From the NCBI RefSeq assembly GCF_016917755.1, contig NZ_CP070326.1, positions 5,456,001 through 5,520,000 of the forward strand: a stretch of DNA of 64,000 nucleotides, given 5' to 3'. The position numbers were made by a program, and so were the translations under genes. Below, one piece after another: positions 33,316-41,961 of this stretch. How positions within the stretch are numbered: the first letter of the stretch is position 1; the number at the start of each line of letters is the position of its first letter. The notes under the pieces were generated by a model, which saw nothing but the letters and a program-made list of their open reading frames with translations, searched no databases and had not been told where the DNA came from. Source of the stretch: Streptomyces noursei. Its GTDB lineage: Bacteria; Actinomycetota; Actinomycetes; Streptomycetales; Streptomycetaceae.

Positions 33316-34179
33316 GTGTCCGCAAGTGAGTCGGGCGGGTCGGTGGTGCGGCGGATCCTGCTCGGATCCCAGCTCCGTCGGCTGCGTGAGTCGCGCGGGA
33401 TAACCCGTGAAGCGGCCGGCTACTCGATCCGTGCGTCCGAATCGAAGATCAGCCGCATGGAGTTGGGCAGGGTGAGCTTCAAGGCACGCGATGTCGCAGA
33501 TCTGCTCACGCTCTACGGCGTGAGCGACGAGCAGGAGCGCGAGGCGTTGCTCGGGCTGGCCAAGGAGGCGAACGTCGCGGGCTGGTGGCACAGTTACAGC
33601 GATGTGCTCCCCGGTTGGTTCCAGACGTATGTGGGTCTGGAGGGGGCCGCCTCTCTCCTGAGGGTCTACGAAGTCCAGTTCGTCCACGGTCTGTTGCAGA
33701 CGGAGGAGTACGCGCACGCCGTCGTCTCCCGCGGCATGCCGGGTGCGCCGGCCGCCGAGATCCAGCGACGGGTCGCGCTGCGCCAGGAGCGGCAGAAGCT
33801 GCTGATATCGGAACGGGCACCGCAGCTGCACTGCGTCCTGGACGAGGCCGCGCTGCGCCGCCCCTATGGCGGACGGTCCGTGATGCGCGGGCAGTTGAAG
33901 CATCTGATCGACATCTCGGAGCGGCCCCATGTGCGGCTCCAGGTGATGCCGTTCAACTTCGGCGGGCACGCGGGGGAGAGCGGTGCGTTCACCATGCTGC
34001 GCTTCCCGGAGTCGGACCTCTCCGACGTCGTCTATCTGGAGCAGCTCACCAGCGCCCTCTACGTGGACAAGCCGGAGGAGGTCGCGCAGTACGAGCGGGC
34101 GATGGAGCGGTTGCAGGAGGACAGTCCGGACCCTGCGGAAACCCGGGATCTCTTGCGTGGTCTGCTCCAACTCACATGA
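33316..34179 (+). CDS. XRE/Scr1-type regulator (HTH + DUF5753)
   Basis: A 287-aa regulator. The helix-turn-helix lies at residues ~15-70 (LGSQLRRLRESRGITREAAG, SESKISRMELGRVSFKARDV) and a DUF5753 domain fills the rest (WWHSYSDVLPGWFQTYVGLE, VYEVQFVHGLLQTEEYAHAV, HVRLQVMPFNFGGHAGESGA, VYLEQLTSALYVDK). Members include developmental and antibiotic regulators whose activity is set by DUF397 partners. GTG 33316 after GGAGGGTCAGAG. Confidence 0.9.
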   Translation: MSASESGGSVVRRILLGSQLRRLRESRGITREAAGYSIRASESKISRMELGRVSFKARDVADLLTLYGVSDEQEREALLGLAKEANVAGWWHSYSDVLPGWFQTYVGLEGAASLLRVYEVQFVHGLLQTEEYAHAVVSRGMPGAPAAEIQRRVALRQERQKLLISERAPQLHCVLDEAALRRPYGGRSVMRGQLKHLIDISERPHVRLQVMPFNFGGHAGESGAFTMLRFPESDLSDVVYLEQLTSALYVDKPEEVAQYERAMERLQEDSPDPAETRDLLRGLLQLT

Positions 34180-34243
34180 CCCAGCAGTAGGATGACGCTG
34201 GATCAGCCCCCCGCAGAGCAGTGCCGCACAGAGTAGGGATGCC

Positions 34244-35701
34244 ATGTCCATCTTCGCAGACCTGGCCTGCCAGTTCATCGACGGTGAGTGGCGGGCCGGC
34301 AGCGGCTCGTGGGACATCATCGATTTCAACCCCTACGACCAGGAGAAGCTGGCGTCGATCACGGTCGCCGGCGTGGACCAGGTCGATGCGGCCTACCGCG
34401 CCGCCGAGCGGGCACAGCGGGACTGGGCGCTGCGGAACCCCTACGACCGGCGGCAGGTCACCGAGCGCCTGCTGCGGCTGATCGAGGAGCGCGAGGAGGA
34501 GATCGTCGAGGCGCTCGTCCTCGAATTGGGCGGCACCCGGATCAAGGCCGCGTACGAGGTCCGGCTCGCCAAGGAGTTCGTCCGCGAGGCGATCCAGCTG
34601 GCGCTGCGTCCGCAGGGGCGGATACTGCCGTCGCCGGTGGACGGCAAGGAGAACCGCGTCTACACCCAGCCGGCCGGGGTCATCGGGGTGATCAGCCCGT
34701 TCAACTTCCCGTTCCTGATCTCGATGAAGTCCGTGGCGCCGGCGCTGGCGCTGGGCAACGCGGTGGTCATCAAGCCCAACCAGAACGCCCCCATCACCGG
34801 CGGCGGGCTGATCGCCAAGCTGTTCCAGGACGCGGGGCTGCCGGCCGGGCTGCTCAACGTGCTGATCACCGACATCGCGGAGATCGGGGACGCGCTGATC
34901 GAGCACCCGGTGCCGCGGGTGATCTCGTTCGCCGGTTCTGACAAGGTCGGCCGGCACGTCGCGGCGGTCAGCGCCGGGCACTTCAAGCGGGTGATCCTCG
35001 AACTCAGCGGCAACAGCGCGCTGATCGTGATGGACGACGCGGACGTGGACTACGCGGTGGAGGCCGCGGTCTTCAGCCGGTTCGTCTATCAGGGGCAGGT
35101 CTGCATGGCGGCCAACAGGGTGCTGCTGGACCGCGCGGTGGAGGCCGAGTTCACCGAGAAGTTCGTGGCCAAGGTGGCGGCGCTGCGGACCGGTGACCCG
35201 CGCGATCCGCGTACCCAGATCGGGCCGCTGATCAACACCTTCCAGGCGGAGGCGCTGACCTCGGTGGTCGACCGGGCGATAGCCGAGGGGGCCACGCCGC
35301 TGCTCCGCGGCCGTACGGAGGGCAACCTCGTCGAGCCCAGCGTGCTGGCCGGGCTGCCGGCGGACTCCGCGCTGCACGGCCAGGAACTGTTCGGGCCGGT
35401 GGCCCTGTTGGTGCCGTTCGACGGCGAGGAAGAGGCGGTGCGGATCGCCAATGACACCCCGTACGGACTCAGCGGGGCGGTGCACACCGCCAATGTGGAG
35501 CGCGGGGTGCGGATCGCCCAACGGATCGTGACCGGCATGATCCACGTCAACGACGGAACGGTCCACGACGAGCCGCAGGTGGCGTTCGGCGGGGAGAAGT
35601 TCTCCGGGACCGGGCGGCTGAACGGCGAGTCCACGGTCGAGGCGTTCACGACCCAGAAGTGGGTGTCCATCCAGCACGAGCGGTCGCCGTTCGCGCTGTG
35701 A
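34244..35701 (+). CDS. NAD(P)-dependent aldehyde dehydrogenase
   Basis: A 485-aa ALDH-superfamily enzyme. GVISPFNFPFLISMKSVAPA and IKPNQNAPITGG form the cofactor region, FAGSDKVGR replaces the usual FTGST, the general base is in LELSGN (Glu253) and the nucleophile in GQVCMAANR (Cys287). The vanillin/benzaldehyde dehydrogenase group shows similar variants, so an aromatic aldehyde is plausible but unproven. ATG 34244; it follows the XRE gene by 64 bp. Confidence 0.85.
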   Translation: MSIFADLACQFIDGEWRAGSGSWDIIDFNPYDQEKLASITVAGVDQVDAAYRAAERAQRDWALRNPYDRRQVTERLLRLIEEREEEIVEALVLELGGTRIKAAYEVRLAKEFVREAIQLALRPQGRILPSPVDGKENRVYTQPAGVIGVISPFNFPFLISMKSVAPALALGNAVVIKPNQNAPITGGGLIAKLFQDAGLPAGLLNVLITDIAEIGDALIEHPVPRVISFAGSDKVGRHVAAVSAGHFKRVILELSGNSALIVMDDADVDYAVEAAVFSRFVYQGQVCMAANRVLLDRAVEAEFTEKFVAKVAALRTGDPRDPRTQIGPLINTFQAEALTSVVDRAIAEGATPLLRGRTEGNLVEPSVLAGLPADSALHGQELFGPVALLVPFDGEEEAVRIANDTPYGLSGAVHTANVERGVRIAQRIVTGMIHVNDGTVHDEPQVAFGGEKFSGTGRLNGESTVEAFTTQKWVSIQHERSPFAL

Positions 35702-35736
35702 GGCTTCCCGTCATCCGGTGCGGCGGACGGGAAGCC
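35702..35736 (+). terminator. Hairpin after aldehyde dehydrogenase
   Basis: GGCTTCCCGTC (35702-35712) and GACGGGAAGCC (35726-35736), a perfect 11-bp stem directly after the stop codon; no T tract. Confidence 0.65.
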
Positions 35737-35745
35737 CGTCCCGAT

Positions 35746-35766
35746 CTAGGACACCTGTCGTCCTAG
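35746..35766. promoter_or_regulatory. Candidate operator upstream of DinB gene
   Basis: CTAGGAC-acctgtc-GTCCTAG, a perfect 7-bp inverted repeat with a 7-bp spacer, about 95 bp before the DinB start. Such a shape fits a dimeric regulator; the PadR or an unlinked TetR protein are candidates. Confidence 0.45.
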
Positions 35767-35861
35767 GTGATCCGTAGCGTGGGTGGAGCCGAAGGGGCCG
35801 GACGGCTCGGTACCGGCCGGCCCGCGGTGTCCTGCCGCCGGCGTGAAGAAAGGTGGAACCC

Positions 35862-36410
35862 ATGCCCGCTCATGTTCTGGCCGAGGCCCACGGCGACGAG
35901 CGCGGTGCGCTGCTGGCCTTCCTGGAGGCGCAGCGCGGCGGGCTGCGCCGGGCCGTCCTGGGGCTGACCGACGAGCAGACCAAGCAGCGGCCCAGCGCCA
36001 GCGAGCTGTCGCTGGGCGGGCTGCTCAAGCACGCCGCGCAGGTCGAACGGAACTGGCTGGCCATCGCGCAGCAGCGGGATCTCGGCGAGCGGCCCAGCGA
36101 GAGCGAGTGGCTCCTGGGCTTCCAGCTACAGGACGGCGAGACCGCCGCGGGGATGCTGGAGCTCTGGGAGGAGGCCGCGGCCGAGACGGAGAAGTTCATC
36201 CGCTCGGTGCCGAGCCTGGACGACACCTTCCCGCTGCCGCCGGCCCCGTGGTTCCCGAAGGACGCCCGGCAGTCGATGCGGTGGCTGGTGCTGCACCTGA
36301 TCGAGGAGTTCGCCCGGCACGCCGGCCATGCCGACATCGTCCGGGAGTCCCTCGACGGCAAGACGGCCTTCGCCCTGGCGGACGAGGAGCGCAAGGGGTC
36401 GCAGGGGTAG
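35862..36410 (+). CDS. DinB/DUF664-family protein
   Basis: A 182-aa four-helix-bundle DinB-like protein (EAHGDERGALLAFLEAQRGG, SLGGLLKHAAQVERNWLAIA, LHLIEEFARHAGHADIVRES). The three His expected to hold a metal are in LKHA, VLHLIEE and ARHAGH. Relatives include mycothiol- or bacillithiol-dependent transferases, so a mycothiol S-transferase is possible. ATG 35862 after AAAGGTGG. Confidence 0.8.
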   Translation: MPAHVLAEAHGDERGALLAFLEAQRGGLRRAVLGLTDEQTKQRPSASELSLGGLLKHAAQVERNWLAIAQQRDLGERPSESEWLLGFQLQDGETAAGMLELWEEAAAETEKFIRSVPSLDDTFPLPPAPWFPKDARQSMRWLVLHLIEEFARHAGHADIVRESLDGKTAFALADEERKGSQG

Positions 36411-36498
36411 CCGGCGGCGGGCCTGGCCGTGGCCCGTCGGACAACCCTTAGTCTGGCGGCAGGCCGCGTGCGGGATGCGTGCCGGGATTGGGGTGGCG

Positions 36499-37173
36499 AT
36501 GTCGGCGATCCGGCTGCTGGTGCTGGGGGCCGTGCGGCAGCACGGTCGGGCACACGGCTATCAGGTCCGCAACGACCTGGAGTTCTGGGGCGCGCACGAG
36601 TGGTCCAACGCCAAGCCGGGGTCGATCTACCACGCGCTCAAGCAGATGGACAAGCAAGGGCTGCTGCGCGCCCACGACATCGCGCCGAGCACCGCCGGCG
36701 GTCCGCCGCGCACCGAGTACGAGCTGACGCCGGCGGGCGAGGAGGAGTACTTCCGGCTGCTGCGGGCGGCGCTGGCGCAGCGCGACCCGAAGACGGACCT
36801 GCTCAGCGCCGGGATCGGCTTCATCGTCGATCTGCCGCGGGACGAGGCGGTGGCACTGCTCAAGGAGCGGGTGCGGGCGCTCGCGGAGTGGCGGACCACG
36901 GTCACCTCGTACTACACGCCCGAGGGCGGGCCCGGGCAGCTCGGCCACATCGGGGAGATCATGCACATGTGGGTGCACGCGGCGGACAGCGGCGCGGAGT
37001 GGACCCGCGGGCTGATCGAGCGGATCGAGGGCGGGGCGTATGTCTTCGCCGGCGAGGGGGAGCCGTTCGTGGGGGTGCTCGCGGACGGCCAGGAGAACCC
37101 CTACGCGCCGCGGGACGCCGCCCGGGCGCCGGAGGCCGCCGACGGCGAGGACGGGCCCGACGACGCCGACTGA
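36499..37173 (+). CDS. PadR-family regulator
   Basis: A 224-aa PadR protein: winged helix SAIRLLVLGAVRQHGRAHGY, EWSNAKPGSIYHALKQMDKQ, GGPPRTEYELTPAGEEEYFR, then the dimerising C-terminal helices and an acidic tail (EAADGEDGPDDAD). PadR proteins repress efflux or stress genes. ATG 36499; the ribosome site is weak (GATTGGGGTGGCG). Target unknown. Confidence 0.85.
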   Translation: MSAIRLLVLGAVRQHGRAHGYQVRNDLEFWGAHEWSNAKPGSIYHALKQMDKQGLLRAHDIAPSTAGGPPRTEYELTPAGEEEYFRLLRAALAQRDPKTDLLSAGIGFIVDLPRDEAVALLKERVRALAEWRTTVTSYYTPEGGPGQLGHIGEIMHMWVHAADSGAEWTRGLIERIEGGAYVFAGEGEPFVGVLADGQENPYAPRDAARAPEAADGEDGPDDAD

Positions 37174-37208
37174 GGGCCGCGGGCGGCGGTGCGGCGGGCC
37201 GCGGCCGG

Positions 37209-38624
37209 TCAGTGGTGGAAGGCGGTGGCGATGTTCTCCGGGCGGTCCAACGGGGCGGGCTGCCGGCGGAGTTCGGGGAGCAGCTGCTCCAGGTCGGCCA
37301 GGAAGCTGTCGGCCAGGTCCAGCGAGAAGCCGTTGCGGCAGACCACCCGCAGGACGGAGAGGTCCTGGCGGTTGGGCGGGAAGGTGTAGGCGGGGACCAG
37401 CCAGCCGCGCTCCCGCAGCCGCCGGGACACGTCGAAGACGTCGAAGGACGTGACGTCGTCAGTGGTGGTGAAGGCGAAGACCGGCAGCTGGTCGCCCTGG
37501 GTGAGCAGACGGAAGTCGTCCAGCGCGCCGATCCGTTCGGCCATCGAGCCGGCCACGTCGCGGGTGGCCTGCTGGACGGCGCGGAAGCCCTCCCGGCCCA
37601 GCCGCAGGAAGGTGTAGTACTGGGCGGCGACCTGGGCGCCGGGGCGGGAGAAGTTGAGGGCGAAGGTCGGCATGTCGCCGCCCAGGTAGTTGACGCGGAA
37701 GACCAGCTCCTCGGGGAGTGCGTCCTGGTCGCGCCAGATCGCCCAGCCGACGCCGGGGTAGACCAGGCCGTACTTGTGGCCGGAGGTGTTGATGGAGGCG
37801 ACCCGGGGGAGGCGGAAGTCCCACAGCAGGTCGGGGTCGAGGAACGGTGCGATCATGCCGCCGGACGCGCCGTCCACGTGGACGGGGACGTCCAGGCCGG
37901 TGCGCTCCTGGAGCGCGTCGAGGGCGGTGCAGATCTCCGCCACCGGCTCGTAGGAGCCGTCGAAGGTCGAGCCCAGGACGGCGACGACGCCGATGGTGTT
38001 CTCGTCGCAGAGCGCGGTGGCGGAGTCCGCGTCCAGGTGGAAGCGGTCGCCCTCCATGGGGACCTGGCGGGCCTGGACCTCCCAGAAGTTGCAGAACTTC
38101 TCCCAGCAGACCTGGACGTTGGCGCCCATGACGAGGTTGGGGCGGGCGGTGCCGGGATAGCGGTCGGGGTTGCGCCGGGCCCAGCGGCGCTTGAGGGCCA
38201 TGCCGGCGAGCATGCAGGCTTCGCTGGAGCCGGTGGTGGAGCAGCCCATGGCGGCGGACGGGTCGGGTGCGTGCCAGAGGTGGGCGAGCATCGCCACGCA
38301 GCGCCGTTCCAGTTCGGCGGTGCGCGGGTACTCGTCCTTGTCGATCATGTTCTTGGCCTGGCACTCCGACATCAGGACGTCGGCCTGCGGTTCCATCCAG
38401 GTGGTGACGAAGGTGGCGAGGTTGAGCCGGGCGTTGCCGTCCAGCATCAGTTCGTCGTGGACGAACTGATAGGCGGTGTGCGGGGAGATGGGGCCGGCGG
38501 GGAGGGTGTGCCGCGGGGGAGAGGTCTCCATCCCGGCGACCGGGTCGGCCTCGCCGTAGAAGGGGTTGACCGGGTGGGTGCGGCGCCGTCGGTCCCGTTC
38601 GGAGCCGCCTTTGTGCAGGGTCAT
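37209..38624 (-). CDS. gad: Glutamate decarboxylase
   Basis: A 471-aa PLP enzyme converting glutamate to GABA. Landmarks: MGCSTTGSSEACMLAGMALK, VPVHVDGASGGMIAPFLDPD and the PLP lysine in INTSGHKYGLVYPGVGW. Length and the FNFSRP-like segment (ALNFSRPGAQVAAQYY) match bacterial GadA/B. No Glu/GABA antiporter is adjacent, so its acid-resistance role is uncertain. Confidence 0.9.
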   Translation of the reverse strand: MTLHKGGSERDRRRRTHPVNPFYGEADPVAGMETSPPRHTLPAGPISPHTAYQFVHDELMLDGNARLNLATFVTTWMEPQADVLMSECQAKNMIDKDEYPRTAELERRCVAMLAHLWHAPDPSAAMGCSTTGSSEACMLAGMALKRRWARRNPDRYPGTARPNLVMGANVQVCWEKFCNFWEVQARQVPMEGDRFHLDADSATALCDENTIGVVAVLGSTFDGSYEPVAEICTALDALQERTGLDVPVHVDGASGGMIAPFLDPDLLWDFRLPRVASINTSGHKYGLVYPGVGWAIWRDQDALPEELVFRVNYLGGDMPTFALNFSRPGAQVAAQYYTFLRLGREGFRAVQQATRDVAGSMAERIGALDDFRLLTQGDQLPVFAFTTTDDVTSFDVFDVSRRLRERGWLVPAYTFPPNRQDLSVLRVVCRNGFSLDLADSFLADLEQLLPELRRQPAPLDRPENIATAFHH

Positions 38625-38640
38625 CGGCTGCGGCCTTCTC

Positions 38641-39264
38641 TCAACTCGTCGCGGCCAGGCCGGCCTTGATGGCCTTGGTGAACTTCACCACCCGTTCCGC
38701 CTGAATGCGGGTGGCGGTGCGGGCGTCGGCGTCGACCGGAGTTTCCGGGCCGCCGACGTGCGAGGTCCCGTAGGGGTTGCCGTCGGCGAACTTCGCCGGG
38801 TCCGTGTAACCGGGGGCGATGAGGATGCCGCCGAAGTGGTGGACGGTGTGGTAGAGCGCGAGGAGGGTGGACTCCTGGCCGCCGTGCTTGGACTGGGTGG
38901 CGGTGAAGCCGCTGTAGACCTTGTCGGCCAGCCGGCCCTGCTGCCAGAGACCGCCCAGGGTGTCGATGAACTGCTTGAGCTGGGACGTCACATTGCCGAA
39001 GCGGGTGGGGGTGCCGAAGAGCACCGCGTCCGCCCAGAGGATGTCGTCGTGGGTCGCCTCCAGGATGTCGGCGGTGGCGGCGAGGTTGGCGGCCCAGGCG
39101 GGGTTGGAGTCGATGGCGGGCTGCGGGGCGAGCTCGGCGACCCGGCGCAGCCGTACGTCGGCGCCCGCGTGCTCGGCGGCGTCGGCGATCAGCCGGGCCA
39201 TCTCGGCGACGGTGCCGGTCGACGAGTAGTAGATGACGGCGACGTTGACGTCGTGCAGCGGCAT
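38641..39264 (-). CDS. wrbA: WrbA-type NAD(P)H:quinone oxidoreductase
   Basis: A 207-aa flavodoxin-like protein: FMN-phosphate loop YYSSTGTVAEMA, then LFGTPTRFGNVTSQLKQFID and STLLALYHTVHHFGGILIAP. It reduces quinones by two electrons. ATG 39264 with AGGAGG 7 bp before it; the same frame is open far upstream but there is antisense-type sequence. It sits 16 bp before the gad start in the same orientation, so the two may be co-transcribed. Confidence 0.9.
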   Translation of the reverse strand: MPLHDVNVAVIYYSSTGTVAEMARLIADAAEHAGADVRLRRVAELAPQPAIDSNPAWAANLAATADILEATHDDILWADAVLFGTPTRFGNVTSQLKQFIDTLGGLWQQGRLADKVYSGFTATQSKHGGQESTLLALYHTVHHFGGILIAPGYTDPAKFADGNPYGTSHVGGPETPVDADARTATRIQAERVVKFTKAIKAGLAATS

Positions 39265-39374
39265 GGACGCACCTCCTGGAACCCGACGATAAGGGCATAA
39301 GGTGCGAACGGCCTCCAGGGTTCCCCCAGCGGAAGCGCGGCCGGGCCGGGCCCGGTGGACCCGGCCCGTACCGG

Positions 39375-40088
39375 TCAGCTCGCGCTGGCCAGCGACAGCT
39401 TGGCGGCGAAGCCGAGGAAGGCGGCGCCGGCGCCGGCGGACAGGCCGGCGGTCAGGCGCTTGCGGCGGCGGAAGGTCGCCGCCAGGAACGTCCCGCTGAA
39501 GATCAGCAGCGAGAGGTAGCTGAAGCTGAAGAGTTGCGCCCAGGCGCCGAGCGCCACGAACGACAGCACCGGGTGGGCGTAGGAGGGGTCCACGAACTGC
39601 ACGAAGAAGGAGATGAAGAACAAGATCGCCTTCGGGTTGAGCAGGCTGACCACGAACGCGCGGCGGAACGGCCGCTCGGCCTTCGGGGCGGCCCCGTTCT
39701 CCGCCGGAGTCGCTGCAGCCGCCGGAGCCGCCCCGGCCGCCTGCTCCGGCGTCGCGCTCCGCAGGGCCTTGCCGGATGCCCGGCCGCCGCGCCACAGGGA
39801 CCAGGCGCCGCGCAGCATCCCGACGGCCAGCCACGTCAGATAGCCCGCGCCGGCGAACTTCACGATGCCGAACAGCAGCGGGCTGGCCTTCAGCAGCGAG
39901 GCCACTCCGCCCGCGGACAGCGTCATCAGCACCGTGTCGCCGCACAGCACGCCCGCCGCCGCCCGGTACGCGACCCGACGGCCCCGCCGGGCGGCGACCG
40001 AGACGACATACAGCGAATTCGGCCCCGGCAGCAGGATGATCAGAGCGAGGCCCGCCAGGTACGTGGACAGATCCGTTATTCCGAGCAT
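39375..40088 (-). CDS. LysE/RhtB-family amino-acid exporter
   Basis: A 237-aa membrane protein. The LysE signature LIILLPGPNSLYVVSVAARR begins the fold, with later LLNPKAILFFISFFVQFVDP and an Ala/Pro-rich cytosolic insertion (around residues 105-135) longer than usual. About six hydrophobic helices. Probably exports leucine or a similar amino acid (LeuE-like). Confidence 0.85.
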   Translation of the reverse strand: MLGITDLSTYLAGLALIILLPGPNSLYVVSVAARRGRRVAYRAAAGVLCGDTVLMTLSAGGVASLLKASPLLFGIVKFAGAGYLTWLAVGMLRGAWSLWRGGRASGKALRSATPEQAAGAAPAAAATPAENGAAPKAERPFRRAFVVSLLNPKAILFFISFFVQFVDPSYAHPVLSFVALGAWAQLFSFSYLSLLIFSGTFLAATFRRRKRLTAGLSAGAGAAFLGFAAKLSLASAS

Positions 40089-40213
40089 GCGCGGAGGATC
40101 TCACCCGCGGACCCACCGCCTCACCGCTTTTCAGAATCCGGACGTGCACCTCACGCGGCGTGAGGAGTCGCCGTGAAGCGCGTACCGATGACCGACGAGG
40201 GAGCGGTTGCGGG

Positions 40214-40582
40214 TCAGCCCTGGGGTTCCAGCACCACGGCCGTGCCGTAGGCGCAGACCTCGGTGCCGACGTCGGCGGCCTCGGTGACGTCGAAGCGGAA
40301 CATCAGCACGGCGTTGGCGCCGCGCGAGCGGGCCTGCTCCACCAGGCGTTCCATGGCCTGGTTACGGGTCTGGACGAGGGTCTTGGTCAGACCGCGCAGC
40401 TCACCGCCGATCATCGACTTCAGGCCCGCGCCGATCTGGCTGCCGAGGTGCCGGGAGCGCACGGTGAGGCCGAAGACCTCGCCGATCACTTGTTTCACGT
40501 GAAACCCCGGCACGTCGTTGGTCGTCACCACCAGGACGTCGGACTGCTCGTGCTGTCCGCCGCCGTACTCCTCGATGCCCAT
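40214..40582 (-). CDS. YbjQ/UPF0145 family protein
   Basis: A 122-aa protein of the YbjQ (DUF74) family: LVVTTNDVPGFHVKQVIGEV, FGLTVRSRHLGSQIGAGLKS, ANAVLMFRFDVTEAADVGTE. These form pentameric assemblies of unknown function. ATG 40582 behind AGGAGG; a GTG three codons before overlaps the ribosome site. Confidence 0.85.
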   Translation of the reverse strand: MGIEEYGGGQHEQSDVLVVTTNDVPGFHVKQVIGEVFGLTVRSRHLGSQIGAGLKSMIGGELRGLTKTLVQTRNQAMERLVEQARSRGANAVLMFRFDVTEAADVGTEVCAYGTAVVLEPQG

Positions 40583-40842
40583 GGTCCGCACCTCCTGTCC
40601 TTGCGGTCAGGATCACCCGGGGCGGCCGGAGCGGCCAGCGCTCGGGGGCGGTCGGGTGGGGGTCGGCGGCCGGCGTCGAGGCGGGGCGGGGCGGCCCGGG
40701 AGGCCGTGGCCGGGGGTGCTCCTGGAACCACGGGACGTCATAGTCCGTTGATAGCTTTGGGCCGCACACTGCGCCTGCACCCCTCGCTTCCGCTCGCCGC
40801 GCCGCGCGAGCCGGGCGCCCTCGACCCAGGAGCCTTCACCCC

Positions 40843-41553
40843 GTGAATACTCTCGCGCTCGGCCCCCAGTGGCTGAACTCGGACTACTTGATCACGACAT
40901 TCGGCCTGATCGGCGTCCTGCTCATTGTGTTCGCGGAGTCGGGGCTGCTGATCGGTTTCTTCCTGCCCGGGGACTCGCTGCTGTTCACCACCGGCCTGAT
41001 GGTGACGACGAACAAGATCGACAAGCCGCTGTGGCTGGTGTGTGCGCTGGTGGTGCTGGCGGCCGTCCTGGGTGACCAGGCCGGATACCTCTTCGGGCGC
41101 AAGGTCGGCCCCTCGCTCTTCAAGCGGCCCGACTCCCGCCTCTTCAAGCAGGAGAACGTCGAGAAGGCGCATGCCTTCTTCGAGAAGCACGGTCCGAAGT
41201 CGCTGATCCTGGCCCGATTCGTCCCGATTGTGCGGACGTTCACGCCGATCATCGCGGGCGTGAGCCGGATGCAGTACCGCTCCTTCATCATCTTCAACAT
41301 CATCGGCGGGACGCTGTGGGGCGCCGGCGTGACGCTGCTGGGCGCCGCGCTGGGCAACGTCGACTTCGTGCACAAGCACATCGAGCTGATCCTCGTGGCG
41401 ATCGTGCTCATCTCCGTGGTGCCGGTCGTCATCGAGTTCCTGCGGGCGCGCTCCAAGGCCAAGAAGGAGCCGGCGACCGACGCGGCGATGGACGCCCCGC
41501 TGGCCGCGGCCCAGGCCCGTCCGCAGGGGCGGGGGCGCCACGCCAAGCGCTAG
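40843..41553 (+). CDS. DedA-family membrane protein
   Basis: A 236-aa DedA protein: ESGLLIGFFLPGDSLLFTTG, GDQAGYLFGRKVGPSLFKRP, FEKHGPKSLILARFVPIVRT (the conserved Arg and FxRxxPxxR motif) and FNIIGGTLWGAGVTLLG. DedA proteins are proton-dependent transporters or flippases needed for envelope homeostasis. GTG 40843. Its last codons and TAG stop lie inside a perfect 22-bp palindrome at 41541-41562, next to the large inverted repeat. Confidence 0.9.
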   Translation: MNTLALGPQWLNSDYLITTFGLIGVLLIVFAESGLLIGFFLPGDSLLFTTGLMVTTNKIDKPLWLVCALVVLAAVLGDQAGYLFGRKVGPSLFKRPDSRLFKQENVEKAHAFFEKHGPKSLILARFVPIVRTFTPIIAGVSRMQYRSFIIFNIIGGTLWGAGVTLLGAALGNVDFVHKHIELILVAIVLISVVPVVIEFLRARSKAKKEPATDAAMDAPLAAAQARPQGRGRHAKR

Positions 41554-41562
41554 CGCTTGGCG
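41541..41562. repeat. 22-bp palindrome centred on the DedA stop codon
   Basis: CGCCAAGCGC-TA-GCGCTTGGCG, perfect, with the TAG stop at its centre. Its half GCGCTTGGCG recurs at 41566-41575, where it begins the long inverted repeat, whose far end (42078-42087) is CGCCAAGCGC. Confidence 0.8.
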
Positions 41563-41669
41563 CTGGCGCTTGGCGTGCATCCCACGTCGTCGGCTCCCCC
41601 GTCGTAGGGGTTCGCCTTTCTTGCGCCTGCGGCGCGGGTCCGCTGCGCGGGGCTTTTCGGCCGCGGTGC

Positions 41670-41740
41670 CGGTTCTGTGGGGTGGGGGATGTGCGGACTG
41701 CTGCGCTTTACGTCCGCACATCCCCCACCCCACAGAACCG
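41670..41740. repeat. Nested hairpin 1 (29-bp perfect stem)
   Basis: Arms 41670-41698 (starting CGGTTCTGTGGGGTGGGGG, ending GTGCGGAC) and 41712-41740 are perfect reverse complements with the 13-nt loop TGCTGCGCTTTAC. Confidence 0.9.
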
Positions 41741-41883
41741 TCCCCTCCCGTTGGTGGGTGGGTTTCAGGCCGTAGGGGTACGCCTGGGTGGTCCCCTGCG
41801 GGTTCGTCGTGGAGCGGTGGCGACCGTCAGGGGACCACTCGCGTAGGCCCCCACTCACCGTCTTTCCCACCCACCCACGGGAG

Positions 41884-41961
41884 GTGCCGGTTCTGCGGGG
41901 TGGGGGGTGTCCGGACGTAAAGCGCAGCAGTCCGGACACCCCCACCCCGCAGACCCGGCAC
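41884..41961. repeat. Nested hairpin 2 (about 32-bp stem), inverted copy of hairpin 1
   Basis: Arms 41884-41916 and 41930-41961 (GTGCCGGTTCTGCGGGG to GTCCGGAC) pair with one bulge and one mismatch. Its 13-nt loop, GTAAAGCGCAGCA, is the reverse complement of hairpin 1's loop, showing that the two are inverted copies. Confidence 0.9.

Noticed and set aside
36429..38669. A 746-codon rightward frame over PadR and gad
   Set aside because: Glutamate decarboxylase on the other strand is unambiguous; this frame is low-complexity Gly/Val/Ala sequence.
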